Part shown: piece after piece, positions 19,280 to 27,332 of the stretch
Layout of the letters: each line of letters begins with the position of its first letter
Position numbering within the stretch: the first letter of the stretch is position 1
Assembly (NCBI GenBank): GCA_007859995.1
Contig: SMSL01000003.1
Coordinates: forward strand, 62,001-126,000
Length of the DNA: 64,000 nucleotides
From: Candidatus Brocadiaceae bacterium S225
Lineage (GTDB): Bacteria > Planctomycetota > Brocadiia > Brocadiales > Scalinduaceae
Direction: 5' to 3'
Translations under genes and position numbers: made by a program
Notes under the pieces: generated by a model
What the model saw: the letters and a program-made list of their open reading frames with translations, nothing else
Told to the model about the DNA's origin: nothing
The model's database searches: none

Positions 19280-20071
19280 TCAATCTTCTGTTAAGTGCCT
19301 CAATCTCTCTTTAAGCATCTCCTTCATGTAGCAGTTTATGTCCCACTGGTCGGCAATAGGCTTTCCCGTGGAAGGCAGGATGACCATATAATCGGGAGGG
19401 CCGAACTCGGAACAGACAGGCAGGAATTCAGTATTATTATTTTTGTGATGCTCCGCTATCTTCACCCACCACCTTACGTGTGCCTCTACAGCCTCTCTCC
19501 ATTCATCCGCCCTTGGATCAGTAATCTGAGGAGAAGTTGCGCTGCCTACCCGGGCGTGAATATAATCCGACCGTTCAATAACGCGATTCACGGAATCCTG
19601 CTGGTCCTGAAGCAGGGTGTTGTGCACACAACACCAGTGTGAAAAATCAGCAGTAAATCTTATTTCCGGCAAAGCATCAATAATGTCCGTTGCGGATGTC
19701 GTACAAAAAGTAGCCCTGGCACGATGAGTCTCATGCAGGATCTTTATCCCAAGTTCACCGGCAAGTCTCTGAGCAATTGAGATCACTCTTGTATTTTCCG
19801 CCAGAGGCCAATAGTCCTTTCCGCAGTGGACGTTCGTTAATAATGTATTCAGTCCCAAAGCGCTACTCAGCTTTTTTTCCAGAAAAACTATCTGCTCATC
19901 AACCGTTGCCCCTTCAGCCCTGACCTGAGCAACCAGATCCAGTCCGATCTCATTAAGCAGTGCACCCAGCCTGTCTCGCTCAGCACTGTCACAGGGAACC
20001 TGCATTTCAACCCCGTCAAAACCCGCATCCTTGATCATGTTGAGGTTGGCTTCAAGTATAGCCTGGTCCAT
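19280..20071 (-). CDS. Sugar phosphate isomerase/epimerase-like TIM-barrel protein, N-terminus interrupted by TGA
   Basis: AP-endonuclease-2-type TIM barrel as in xylose isomerase-like and IolE/Hyi proteins. Motifs include AGFDGVEMQVP, LLTNVHCGKDYW, ILHETHRARATF with the metal-binding Glu, FTADFSHWC with Asp/His, and CSEFGPPDY. The frame upstream of the ATG at 20071 reads MKIKYLCTM then TGA (20077-20075) then Gly before this ATG. In relatives the first beta strand ends in a Leu/Met-Trp-Gly, so the TGA looks like a TGG to TGA change and the full gene would start at 20104. From the internal ATG the first strand is missing. 263 residues; function may be reduced. Confidence 0.75.
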   Translation of the reverse strand: MDQAILEANLNMIKDAGFDGVEMQVPCDSAERDRLGALLNEIGLDLVAQVRAEGATVDEQIVFLEKKLSSALGLNTLLTNVHCGKDYWPLAENTRVISIAQRLAGELGIKILHETHRARATFCTTSATDIIDALPEIRFTADFSHWCCVHNTLLQDQQDSVNRVIERSDYIHARVGSATSPQITDPRADEWREAVEAHVRWWVKIAEHHKNNNTEFLPVCSEFGPPDYMVILPSTGKPIADQWDINCYMKEMLKERLRHLTED

Positions 20072-20134
20072 ACCTCACATTGTGCAAAGGTATTTAATTT
20101 TCATTCCAGAAGACCCTTACCTTGTCACCAGCAC

Positions 20135-20632
20135 CTAAACCACATTGCCAGACGCTGCAATTACTATTTTAGCGCATGCTATTGCATCTGATAGCGCTTC
20201 ATGATGATTTAACGGGATATCTAAATAGCGGCAGACATCCGGTAATTTTGTTGGATAAAGTTTCCATCTCTTCCTGGCCAATGCTACCGTGCATTCAAAC
20301 GGAATAGATGGTGGTTTAATATCTGATTTTCCACAACAGGCGTTTAACACGGAACGGTCAAAGGAAGCATTATGCGCGGCAATAAAACCCGCACCGCTTA
20401 ACATATTTTTCATTGATGGCCATAACTCCTGGAAATCCGGCTCTGAGGCTACCATATCCCATGTGATATTGTGTATATAGGTAAATTCAAAACTCTTTCT
20501 CGGCGGTTTAATAAGTCGATGTTCCGTATGAACAATGCGTCCAGATTCAACCCGGACCATGGCAAGAGCGCAGGCACTGTCTCTATAACGATCAGCAGTT
20601 TCAAAGTCTATAGCAACAAAAGTATCATTCAT
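20135..20632 (-). CDS. DEDDh 3'-5' exonuclease (DnaQ/epsilon-like)
   Basis: 165-residue stand-alone exonuclease domain. Catalytic residues are visible: Asp9 and Glu11 (AIDFETAD), Asp92 (HNASFD), His144 and Asp149 (HEALSDA). This matches the YprB/ExoX-like small DnaQ proteins rather than a PolIII epsilon with a clamp-binding tail. The starting ATG at 20632 is well placed. It is on the minus strand next to the sugar isomerase gene with a 63-base gap. Role is probably DNA or RNA end trimming; not specified by context. Confidence 0.88.
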   Translation of the reverse strand: MNDTFVAIDFETADRYRDSACALAMVRVESGRIVHTEHRLIKPPRKSFEFTYIHNITWDMVASEPDFQELWPSMKNMLSGAGFIAAHNASFDRSVLNACCGKSDIKPPSIPFECTVALARKRWKLYPTKLPDVCRYLDIPLNHHEALSDAIACAKIVIAASGNVV

Positions 20633-20650
20633 TTTTTATCAATTGATTTC

Positions 20651-20685
20651 GTTCTCTTAGCGTTCTTTGCGACTCTGCGTGAGAA
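20651..20685 (-). repeat. Dispersed CGCAAAGAACGC-type repeat (minus orientation)
   Basis: The reverse complement reads TCACGCAGAGTCGCAAAGAACGCTAAGAG, closely matching the copies at 23181 and 25954. It lies directly upstream of the exonuclease gene, between it and the VOC gene. Confidence 0.6.
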
Positions 20686-20752
20686 ATCTTTTTTCTTGTT
20701 GAGGTATAATGCGATGGGATTTGCCGGGTAGTTAACAAATGATGGTAAGTTT

Positions 20753-21133
20753 CTACGGTTTCTGTTTTACTTCGATCAAGTTGCCGGAGAAATCCTTGAG
20801 AAAGTAGACGGTCTTATCCTTATGTTTCCCGATGATGACATTTGCATCAAATCGCTTAGCCTTTTCTGTGAGTTCTGACAAACTATCCACTGTTATAGCG
20901 AAATGGGTGAAATTAGGATTTTCATGTTGAAAATCCGATATGAACACCTCGATCTTTATCCCCTCATTTTCAACAACCAGGATCTTGATCTCTTTGGAAA
21001 CAGAAAACAGCTGCTCAGAAAGTTCCAATGGCAAAAGAATCTCTCTGGTCTTTTTAAGACCCAGAAAATCCTGATAAAACTCCAGTGCCTGCTCTTCACT
21101 CTTATTAATAATACCAACATGATTTAATTGCAT
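20753..21133 (-). CDS. VOC superfamily (glyoxalase/bleomycin-resistance fold) protein
   Basis: 126-residue two-module VOC protein similar to methylmalonyl-CoA epimerase/glyoxalase I-like members. It opens LNHVGIINKSEEQALEFYQDFLGLKK and closes TVYFLKDFSGNLIEVKQ. Metal-ligand candidates are His5, Glu62, His77 (FTHFAI) and Glu122. It could be a methylmalonyl-CoA epimerase-like enzyme, but no mutase gene is near. Monocistronic, between two copies of the dispersed repeat. Confidence 0.82.
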   Translation of the reverse strand: MQLNHVGIINKSEEQALEFYQDFLGLKKTREILLPLELSEQLFSVSKEIKILVVENEGIKIEVFISDFQHENPNFTHFAITVDSLSELTEKAKRFDANVIIGKHKDKTVYFLKDFSGNLIEVKQKP

Positions 21134-21210
21134 GGAGTATTTTAACTATTAACAGCTCGATATGCAAGTATAAGGTTTCAGGGCAAAACGGCGATACTAG
21201 ATTCTTCACT

Positions 21211-21250
21211 GCGCCGAGGTCAAGAAGACGCAAGCAAAGAGCACAGAGGA
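21211..21250 (+). repeat. Dispersed repeat overlapping the 3' end of the TIR-like gene
   Basis: Contains GCGCCGAGGTCAAGAAGACG and CAAGCAAAGAGCACAGAGGA, related to the copy at 19168. It runs antisense through the last codons of the TIR-like frame, suggesting that the frame's C-terminal ~40 residues come from repeat DNA. Confidence 0.55.
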
Positions 21251-22041
21251 AAGCAAATGGAAAAAGAAAATTTAACAACGGAGAAGCACGGATTAACTCT
21301 GATGAGTGAGGTAAAATCAGAAAAAAATGGACATTTTCTGTTTAAGAGTATCTGTCTCTGTTTATTTACAATTTCTTTACATCTATTGAATATCCTTGTG
21401 AAGCCATCTCCTTTGCAAGTTAAAGGGCCAGCTTCTTTTTGTAAATCATCTCTGAAAGGTATATATATTAGTCCCTGTATATCAGAAGGTCTTTCCATAT
21501 TTTCTTGTTGCTTTAATATGATTGCAACACTTTTTCTTCCGAGTTGTTTTAAAAGCATACCGAGTTCAAGTACTACATTTTGCCTTGCTCGATATGCTTT
21601 CTCATCAGGACGATTAGCCCTGTGCCCTTCGTCATCTGGAGTGGCGAGGACAACTGCAAATTTTACACGATCTGTATATTTCTCCAATTTCTCAGTTATT
21701 GTTTGTCCTTCAGAAGGCAATTGATCAAGAATTAATGGTTCCAAACTCCAACGGCGAAGCATGGCTTCAAGTTGTGCTTTTGCGGTTATATCATGACCAT
21801 AAACGATGAAGACTTCATTAGTCAATGTTTGACTTGTGGAGACCGATTCTTTTTGCTCAAATAGTTTTTTGATTTCTTCTGTATTTTTCCCTTGAAAACT
21901 AAGAGTACCATTGTCATAAAGGTTTAAAATTGCCCCATTGGTTACCTTTATTTTTGTACCAGTGTTGTTGCCTAAACGCTCTTCGGAAGTAACTGTGTAG
22001 CCAGCAGAAGTAATATTTCCTTTTACTTCATCTAAATTCAT
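21220..22041 (-). CDS. TIR-like (CAP12/Pycsar-effector type) nucleotide-binding protein with TBP-like N-terminal domain
   Basis: Residues 75-205 match the predicted nucleotide-binding TIR-like domain found in CBASS/Pycsar-associated effectors: VFIVYGHD at 77-84, LPSEGQTITEKLE, VVLATPDDEGH at 130-140, RARQNVVLELG at 151-161 with Glu159 as candidate NADase catalytic residue, and PSDIQGLIYIPF. Residues 1-60 (TKIKVTNGAILNLYDNGTLSFQGK) resemble the small TBP-like domain at the N-terminus of RNase HIII, so a nucleic-acid sensing role is possible. Residues 231-273 look like read-through into a dispersed repeat. AGGGAG precedes the ATG. The upstream 147-residue membrane gene may be its partner. No cyclase gene is nearby. 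Defence role is inference. Confidence 0.8.
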   Translation of the reverse strand: MNLDEVKGNITSAGYTVTSEERLGNNTGTKIKVTNGAILNLYDNGTLSFQGKNTEEIKKLFEQKESVSTSQTLTNEVFIVYGHDITAKAQLEAMLRRWSLEPLILDQLPSEGQTITEKLEKYTDRVKFAVVLATPDDEGHRANRPDEKAYRARQNVVLELGMLLKQLGRKSVAIILKQQENMERPSDIQGLIYIPFRDDLQKEAGPLTCKGDGFTRIFNRCKEIVNKQRQILLNRKCPFFSDFTSLIRVNPCFSVVKFSFSICFPLCSLLASS

Positions 22042-22141
22042 ATATATCTCCCTATTTTAATTATTTATGAATGTTCGGGAAAAAACCTGACATATTGATA
22101 AATATCACTTTAAAAGATTAATAGAAATAACCCCCCTCTTT

Positions 22142-22585
22142 TCACGGTTGTTGTATATCATTGCATTGTAAATGACGAAAATCACTTTCTGTTAAGATTG
22201 TATTTTTTACAAGTTTTCTAGATAGCAAATCTTTCCGAATAGATGATACAAGTTCACCCATAGCTTTTTCCTTAACTGAACCTGTCTGCATCTCTTTAGT
22301 ATGAACACTATCTAGAAATGCATAACCGTTCTTAATTACTTCATCAGGACAATACAGCCAACATTGGTTTAGCTGATTTAAAAACTCAGATTTCAATGCT
22401 TCTGCATCAGCAACTCCAACATAGAAGCCTTTCAAACAACGAAGAAGTTCTTTATAGCTGGCTTCCTTACGCCGATATTGCTCCCAAATTCGCTTTCGCC
22501 ATTCATTAATGAACCAAGCGAGGACCGCCCCAGATAGAGGGAGTGCGAATTTCCAGAATTCAGCAGATAGCAGTAGTTCTCTCAT
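22142..22585 (-). CDS. Membrane-anchored protein of unknown function, next to the TIR-like gene
   Basis: 147 residues. One hydrophobic segment at ~11-28 (FWKFALPLSGAVLAWFINEW) is followed by a charged helical cytoplasmic region with WRKRIWEQYRRKEASYKELL and, near the end, LVSSIRKDLLSRKLVKNTILTESDF. I do not recognise a named family. It lies 100 bases upstream of the TIR-like gene in the same orientation, so the two may form an operon. The layout (small membrane protein plus TIR-type effector) resembles two-gene antiphage modules, but this is contextual inference. Confidence 0.6.
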   Translation of the reverse strand: MRELLLSAEFWKFALPLSGAVLAWFINEWRKRIWEQYRRKEASYKELLRCLKGFYVGVADAEALKSEFLNQLNQCWLYCPDEVIKNGYAFLDSVHTKEMQTGSVKEKAMGELVSSIRKDLLSRKLVKNTILTESDFRHLQCNDIQQP

Positions 22586-22986
22586 TTACTATGCCTTAAA
22601 GAAATATAACACGTTATTATAAAGTTTCTGAATAACACCACTATTGTAATGATATCAGAGAAAACCAGATTACTACTTTATGGGGAAGCAAAGAGAACGT
22701 TCATGTATTTACTTCCTGTAAAAATATAAAACTGATTTATGATAATTTATCTACATCTTAACGAACTAATATAAATAGGGATTGATTTTAGTGAATGGCA
22801 ACAACACTTTTAACAAAAATCTGACAATAGAAATTACAATGTACAATCCTCAAAATACAAACAATATTCAATTACAAAATTACAATATCTAAACTTATAA
22901 TCAAATCAAATTATTTTGATTCTTTATTTGGTCATTTGGTATTGTGATTTGTGACTTGGGGTTTATAGAATCTGTTTATGTGTGAC

Positions 22987-23028
22987 ATTATAAAAGAGTG
23001 AGGTTGTTTTGCAATATAAAAGATCCTG
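22987..23028 (+). repeat. 42-base direct repeat, copy 1
   Basis: ATTATAAAAGAGTG-AGGTTGTTTTGCAATATAAA, repeated at 23501-23542 with only a few mismatches. The two copies bracket the 59-residue membrane protein gene and two dispersed repeats. Confidence 0.65.
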
Positions 23029-23030
23029 TC

Positions 23031-23060
23031 TCACACAAAGCCACAAAGAACACAGAGGAA
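23031..23060 (+). repeat. Dispersed CACAAAGAACACAGAGG repeat
   Basis: CACAAAGCCACAAAGAACAC-AGAGGAA, the variant of the dispersed motif in which CGC is replaced by CAC; it directly follows direct-repeat copy 1. Confidence 0.55.
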
Positions 23061-23180
23061 AGGAAGAAATTTGGACACAGACGGTAAAGGCAAAAAAAAA
23101 AATGAGAAGTAAGTTATAAAATTTCAGAAGCATTAACCCCTGGCGGACTTAGCGACTTGGCGAGAGAAAAAAAAAGAAGT

Positions 23181-23210
23181 TTTCACGCAGAGACGCAAAG
23201 AACGCAGAGG
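23181..23210 (+). repeat. Dispersed CGCAGAGACGCAAAGAACGC repeat (best copy)
   Basis: TTTCACGCAGAGACGCAAAG followed by AACGCAGAGG is the most regular copy in the window, built on a roughly 9-base CGCAGAGA/CGCAAAGAA unit. It is preceded at 23140-23166 by the related GGCGGACTTAGCGACTTGGC string. Confidence 0.65.
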
Positions 23211-23284
23211 ATAGATAACAAACAGTTAGAAATAGCCAACCCGACATGCATTCTGGTGGGGGCGGGTGCGGGTGCGGCTAATAA

Positions 23285-23464
23285 TTACTCATTTTCCTGA
23301 CTTATAGATTCAGAAGGTTTACTTGAGAAGTGGAACGTTAATTCAAATATTAGCGCAAACAACGCCAGTGCAATTAGCCCGACAATGTGCCAGCCATTAA
23401 AAATCAAATTTAATCCGGAAGCTACTATCCCGATAATGCTTGCAATTTTTACTTTCCGTTTCAT
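23285..23464 (-). CDS. Small two-helix membrane protein (59 residues)
   Basis: Short frame starting MKRKVKIASIIGIVASG and ending ESISQENE. It has two hydrophobic helices (about 7-22 and 26-44) and an acidic/serine-rich tail. A good ribosome-binding site (AGGGAGA) lies just before the ATG at 23464, and base use looks coding. I recognise no family. It sits alone between the two copies of the 42-base direct repeat, so it may have been inserted or duplicated with them. Confidence 0.65.
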   Translation of the reverse strand: MKRKVKIASIIGIVASGLNLIFNGWHIVGLIALALFALIFELTFHFSSKPSESISQENE

Positions 23465-23500
23465 TATTCTCCCTTAGAGACCCTTGTCTACCGACAAGTA

Positions 23501-23542
23501 ATTATAAAAGAGTGGGGTTGTTTTGCAATATAAAAAATTCTG
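23501..23542 (+). repeat. 42-base direct repeat, copy 2
   Basis: Second copy of the repeat at 22987-23028, with few mismatches. It is followed immediately by another copy of the dispersed CGCAGAG motif at 23554, as copy 1 is followed by one at 23031. Confidence 0.65.
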
Positions 23543-23553
23543 AAAACAGCTCT

Positions 23554-23576
23554 AAACGCAGAGTTCGCAGAGAAAA
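23554..23576 (+). repeat. Dispersed CGCAGAGTTCGCAGAG repeat
   Basis: AAACGCAGAGTTCGCAGAGA, another member of the family. The rest of 23577-23884 upstream of hutU holds further degenerate pieces (AGCCACAGACCTTTACAGAT near 23634, GAACGCAGAAAACAGAGGC near 23738) and no gene. Confidence 0.5.
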
Positions 23577-23884
23577 AACCGGAAGAAAGGAAAAAGGAAT
23601 AACCCAGAGCGTAGAGAAAAAACGAAAAAATTTAGCCACAGACCTTTACAGATAAATGCAGAAGAGAGATAGAAACCAGTTGGCAATAGACAGTAGACAA
23701 GAGTAACAAAACAATAGCAATGGTCGTAAGAAAATTTGAACGCAGAAAACAGAGGCAAATGATTAAGCACGAGAAACGGGTAATTTATCTTTGCTTCTAA
23801 TGTAGTGCAGGGTTACAATATTTTACCTGTAAAAAACCAGTTTTTACACTCAATCCATACATCCGGGTTAATAGGAAAAACAGC

Positions 23885-25939
23885 ATGATTTTTAATAGTG
23901 ATATTTCCGGGGCAATGACTATCCAGCTTGAAGAAACGCTTAATCAATTGCCACAAATGCCTGAGTTTGTTAAAGGCATCCGGAGAGCTTCCACAAGAGA
24001 ATTTACTTTAACCCGGAAAGAGACTGAACTCGCCTTGAAAAACGCACTTCGATATATCCCTGAAAAATGGCACACAGAACTGGCACCTGAATTCCTGGAT
24101 GAACTGTTTACCACAGGGCGTATTTACGGATACCGTTTCAGACCGGAAGGGAAGATAACCGCAAAACCTGTTGATCAATACAATGGCAACTGTATAGAGG
24201 GAAAAGCCTTTCAGGTAATGATCGACAACAATCTCGATTTTGATATCGCGCTTTATCCTTATGAACTGGTTACCTATGGTGAGACCGGACAGGTCTGTCA
24301 GAACTGGATGCAGTACCGGCTTATAAAGCTGTATCTGGAAGGGGTGACACGTGACCAGTCTTTAGTTGTAGAATCAGGCCATCCTGTCGGTTTGTTCGAA
24401 TCCGCACCTGAATCGCCGCGGGTAATAATCACTAACGCCCTCATGGTGGGCTGCTTTGACGACCAGGAGAACTGGCACAGGGCAGTTGCACTTGGCGTCG
24501 CAAATTACGGCCAGATGACGGCGGGTGGATGGATGTATATCGGGCCGCAGGGCATTGTTCACGGAACGTACAGTACCATTCTGAATGCCGGCAGACTGAA
24601 ACTAAACATTGCTGAAGATAAAGATTTAAGAGGATATCTGTTTGTATCTTCCGGTCTTGGCGGAATGAGCGGCGCTCAGGGCAAAGCGGTAGAGATTGCA
24701 AATGGTGTCGGCATCATTGCCGAGGTCGATTATTCAAGAATTCAGACAAGATACGACCAGGGCTGGATTGGCAGAATCGTCGATGATCCGGCTGAAGCGT
24801 TTAATCTTGCAAAAGAGTACCAGCAGAAAAAAGAGGCTCAGTCTACCGCGTTTTACGGTAACATTGTAGACCTGCTGGAGTATGCGGTGGATAACAATAT
24901 CAGTATCGACCTCTTATCCGACCAGACCTCCTGTCATGCCGCTTACGAAGGAGGTTATTGCCCACAGGGTTTGACATTTGAACAGCGAACGGAATTATTA
25001 GAAACGGACCATGCAAAATTCAAAGAACAGGTAGATCGGTCTTTAAAACATCACTTTGAACTGATTAAATCTTTGGTCGATAGAGGGGTATTCTTTTTCG
25101 ACTATGGCAACAGTTTATTAAAAGCGGTATTTGATGCAGGTGTAATTGAAATCTGCAAGAACGGTAAAGATACAATCGAAGGGTTTATCTTTCCTTCTTA
25201 TGTCGAAGATATCATGGGTCCGTTGTTATTCGATTACGGCTATGGCCCGTTTCGATGGGTATGCCTTAGTGGTAAAAAGGAAGATCTCCTTAAAACCGAT
25301 AAAGCAGCAATGTCATGCATCGATCCAAACGCAAGATTTCAGGACAAGGACAATTACATCTGGATCAGAGATGCGGATAAGCATAACCTTGTCGTAGGCA
25401 CACAGGCCAGAATATTATATCAAGATGCCGCTGGCAGAGTGAATATCGCGCTTAAATTCAATGAGATGGTTCGGAAAGGGGAAATAGGGCCGGTAATGAT
25501 TGGAAGAGACCATCATGACACCGGAGGCACCGACTCACCCTTTAGAGAAACCGCAAATATAAAAGACGGCAGCAATATTATGGCGGACATGGCAACGCAG
25601 TGTTTTGCCGGAAACGCGGCCAGAGGTATGAGCCTGGTCACGCTTCACAACGGCGGTGGCGTCGGTATTGGGAAGTCCATAAACGGTGGTTACGGCCTCG
25701 TGCTGGATGGAAGCGAAAGGGTTGACGGAATCATCCGGCTCGCAATACCCTGGGATGTCATGGGTGGTGTTGCAAGACGAAGCTGGGCAAGAAATGAGAA
25801 TTCGATTGAAACAGGTATTAAATATAATGTAGAGCGAAAAGGGAGAGGCCATATTACGCTTCCCTTTATTGCAGATGAAAAACTCGTAAAAAATCTCGTT
25901 GCTGAAGCGTTTACGAAAGATAAATGTACAAAAGTATAA
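23885..25939 (+). CDS. hutU: Urocanate hydratase (long form)
   Basis: Converts urocanate to 4-imidazolone-5-propionate with tightly bound NAD+, the second step of histidine degradation. At 684 residues it belongs to the long type (like vertebrate UROC1), not the ~556-residue proteobacterial one. Typical segments are YNGNCIEGKAFQVMIDNN, WMYIGPQGIVHGTYSTILNAGR, VSSGLGGMSGAQGKA, IGRDHHDTGGTDSPFRET and SLVTLHNGGGVGIGKSINGG. Starts at 23885 or the in-frame ATG 11 codons later. It leads a hutU-hutI-fchA run; hutH is not in the window. Confidence 0.95.
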   Translation: MIFNSDISGAMTIQLEETLNQLPQMPEFVKGIRRASTREFTLTRKETELALKNALRYIPEKWHTELAPEFLDELFTTGRIYGYRFRPEGKITAKPVDQYNGNCIEGKAFQVMIDNNLDFDIALYPYELVTYGETGQVCQNWMQYRLIKLYLEGVTRDQSLVVESGHPVGLFESAPESPRVIITNALMVGCFDDQENWHRAVALGVANYGQMTAGGWMYIGPQGIVHGTYSTILNAGRLKLNIAEDKDLRGYLFVSSGLGGMSGAQGKAVEIANGVGIIAEVDYSRIQTRYDQGWIGRIVDDPAEAFNLAKEYQQKKEAQSTAFYGNIVDLLEYAVDNNISIDLLSDQTSCHAAYEGGYCPQGLTFEQRTELLETDHAKFKEQVDRSLKHHFELIKSLVDRGVFFFDYGNSLLKAVFDAGVIEICKNGKDTIEGFIFPSYVEDIMGPLLFDYGYGPFRWVCLSGKKEDLLKTDKAAMSCIDPNARFQDKDNYIWIRDADKHNLVVGTQARILYQDAAGRVNIALKFNEMVRKGEIGPVMIGRDHHDTGGTDSPFRETANIKDGSNIMADMATQCFAGNAARGMSLVTLHNGGGVGIGKSINGGYGLVLDGSERVDGIIRLAIPWDVMGGVARRSWARNENSIETGIKYNVERKGRGHITLPFIADEKLVKNLVAEAFTKDKCTKV

Positions 25940-25953
25940 CAATTAAAAAAATA

Positions 25954-25985
25954 ATGACGCAGAACCGCAAAGAACGCTAAGAGAA
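25954..25985 (+). repeat. Dispersed repeat between hutU and hutI
   Basis: ATGACGCAGAACCGCAAAGA-ACGCTAAGAGAA lies inside the hut gene run, in the hutU-hutI gap. Because it is within a probable operon it may be transcribed. Confidence 0.6.
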
Positions 25986-26047
25986 TGAAACTAGAATTGC
26001 TGTTTACCTTTTGTATGAGGATAAGCAATTTAATAAAGGTAAAACAA

Positions 26048-27316
26048 ATGAAAGGCAATATTATAATTAAAAATGCTTCACAGCTTGTGACCTGCAGTGG
26101 TTTTGGGGCAAAGCATGGGAGCGCCATGTCCGACCTGCACGTAATCGATGACGGAGCAGTGGTTATTGAAAACGGTATAATAACGGCTGTCGGCAGGACA
26201 GAGAAACTATTGGATAGGTTTAATGAAGCAGGGTTTGAGACTATCGATGCAACGGGAAAGGCAGTTTTGCCCGGTTTTATAGATTCGCATACCCATTTTG
26301 TCTTTGGTGGCTACCGGGTCGAAGAATTTTCCTGGCGACTGAGCGGTGAAGATTATATGGAGATAATGAAACGAGGTGGCGGTATCGCTGCAACAGTCAG
26401 GGCTACGCGGGGAGCGTCCAGGGAAGAGCTGATCGAGTCAGGCAGTAAGCGACTTGACTCGATGTTGTCATTCGGCGTTACCACTGTTGAAGGAAAAAGC
26501 GGATACGGATTGGATGACGAGACGGAGATAAAGCAGTTGGAAGTAATGGGAGAGTTAGACAGCCTTCATCCTGTGGATATTGTGAGGACCTTTCTCGGGG
26601 CACACGCAGTTCCCGAAGATTTTCAAGGCAGAGAAGATAAATTTATAGACTACATGACAGATGACATAATGCCCCAGGTTGCAAATCGAAGCCTCGCAGA
26701 GTTCTGCGATGTTTTTTGTGAAAAAGGTGTATTTTCGATAGAACAATCCAGACGGCTACTGATCAAAGCAAAAGAGCTCGGGTTTAAATTGAAAATCCAT
26801 GCAGACGAAATCTTTCCGCTTGGCGGAACTGAACTGGCAGCAGAACTCGGTGCGGTTTCCGCCGACCATCTGCTCCACGCTTCCGACAGAGGCATTAACG
26901 AACTGTCAAAAGAAGGCATCGTCGCAACGCTTCTTCCGGGAACGGCATTCAGCTTAAAGGAATCGTATGCCAGAGGAAGGTATATCATCGATCAGGGTTG
27001 CGCGGTAGCGCTGGCAACTGATTTTAATCCGGGAAGCTGTTTTACTGAATCGATACCGCTTATTTTTGTATTGACCACACTCTATATGGGCATTACGATT
27101 GAAGAAGCAGTCACTGCACTGACGATAAATGGAGCTGCGGCAATAGACCGGGCGGATAAGATTGGAAGCATAGATGTGGGTAAAACCGGTGATGTGATTA
27201 TACTTGAGTTTCCGTCGTATAAATTTATACCCTATCATATCGGCGTTAGCTGTGTGGAAAAAGTCATCAAAAACGGTAATCTCGTATTTGATAAAGAGAA
27301 CAAAATAGGCAGCTGA
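26048..27316 (+). CDS. hutI: Imidazolonepropionase
   Basis: Amidohydrolase that opens imidazolone-5-propionate to N-formimino-glutamate, third step of histidine degradation. Metal-binding HTH is at residues 81-83 (DSHTHFVFGG); KIHADE, SADHLLH and ATDFNPGS complete the active site. The frame opens at 25985, but the ATG at 26048 is preferred: AAAGG lies upstream and the first 21 residues are unlike the family. 422 residues, normal length. Downstream fchA starts 17 bases after its stop. Confidence 0.95.
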   Translation: MKGNIIIKNASQLVTCSGFGAKHGSAMSDLHVIDDGAVVIENGIITAVGRTEKLLDRFNEAGFETIDATGKAVLPGFIDSHTHFVFGGYRVEEFSWRLSGEDYMEIMKRGGGIAATVRATRGASREELIESGSKRLDSMLSFGVTTVEGKSGYGLDDETEIKQLEVMGELDSLHPVDIVRTFLGAHAVPEDFQGREDKFIDYMTDDIMPQVANRSLAEFCDVFCEKGVFSIEQSRRLLIKAKELGFKLKIHADEIFPLGGTELAAELGAVSADHLLHASDRGINELSKEGIVATLLPGTAFSLKESYARGRYIIDQGCAVALATDFNPGSCFTESIPLIFVLTTLYMGITIEEAVTALTINGAAAIDRADKIGSIDVGKTGDVIILEFPSYKFIPYHIGVSCVEKVIKNGNLVFDKENKIGS

Positions 27317-27332
27317 GAGGAACTAATTCATC

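Larger units (their letters stand above)
22586..23284. other. Gene-free, repeat-rich region
   Basis: About 700 bases without a credible gene. 22840-22970 is very AT-rich with phrases such as AATTACAAAATTACAATATC and TTTATTTGGTCATTTGGTA, of a type seen between genes of several uncultured lineages. 22987-23028 is one copy of a 42-base direct repeat (second copy 23501-23542). 23031-23210 holds two copies of the CGCAAAGAACGCAGAG-type motif, and 23259-23276 a short G-rich run. Confidence 0.5.

Noticed and set aside
23440-23655. Plus-strand ORF of 71 codons
   Set aside because: It runs antisense over the 59-residue membrane gene start and through the direct repeat and CGCAGAG motif; it has no ribosome-binding site and low-complexity basic sequence.
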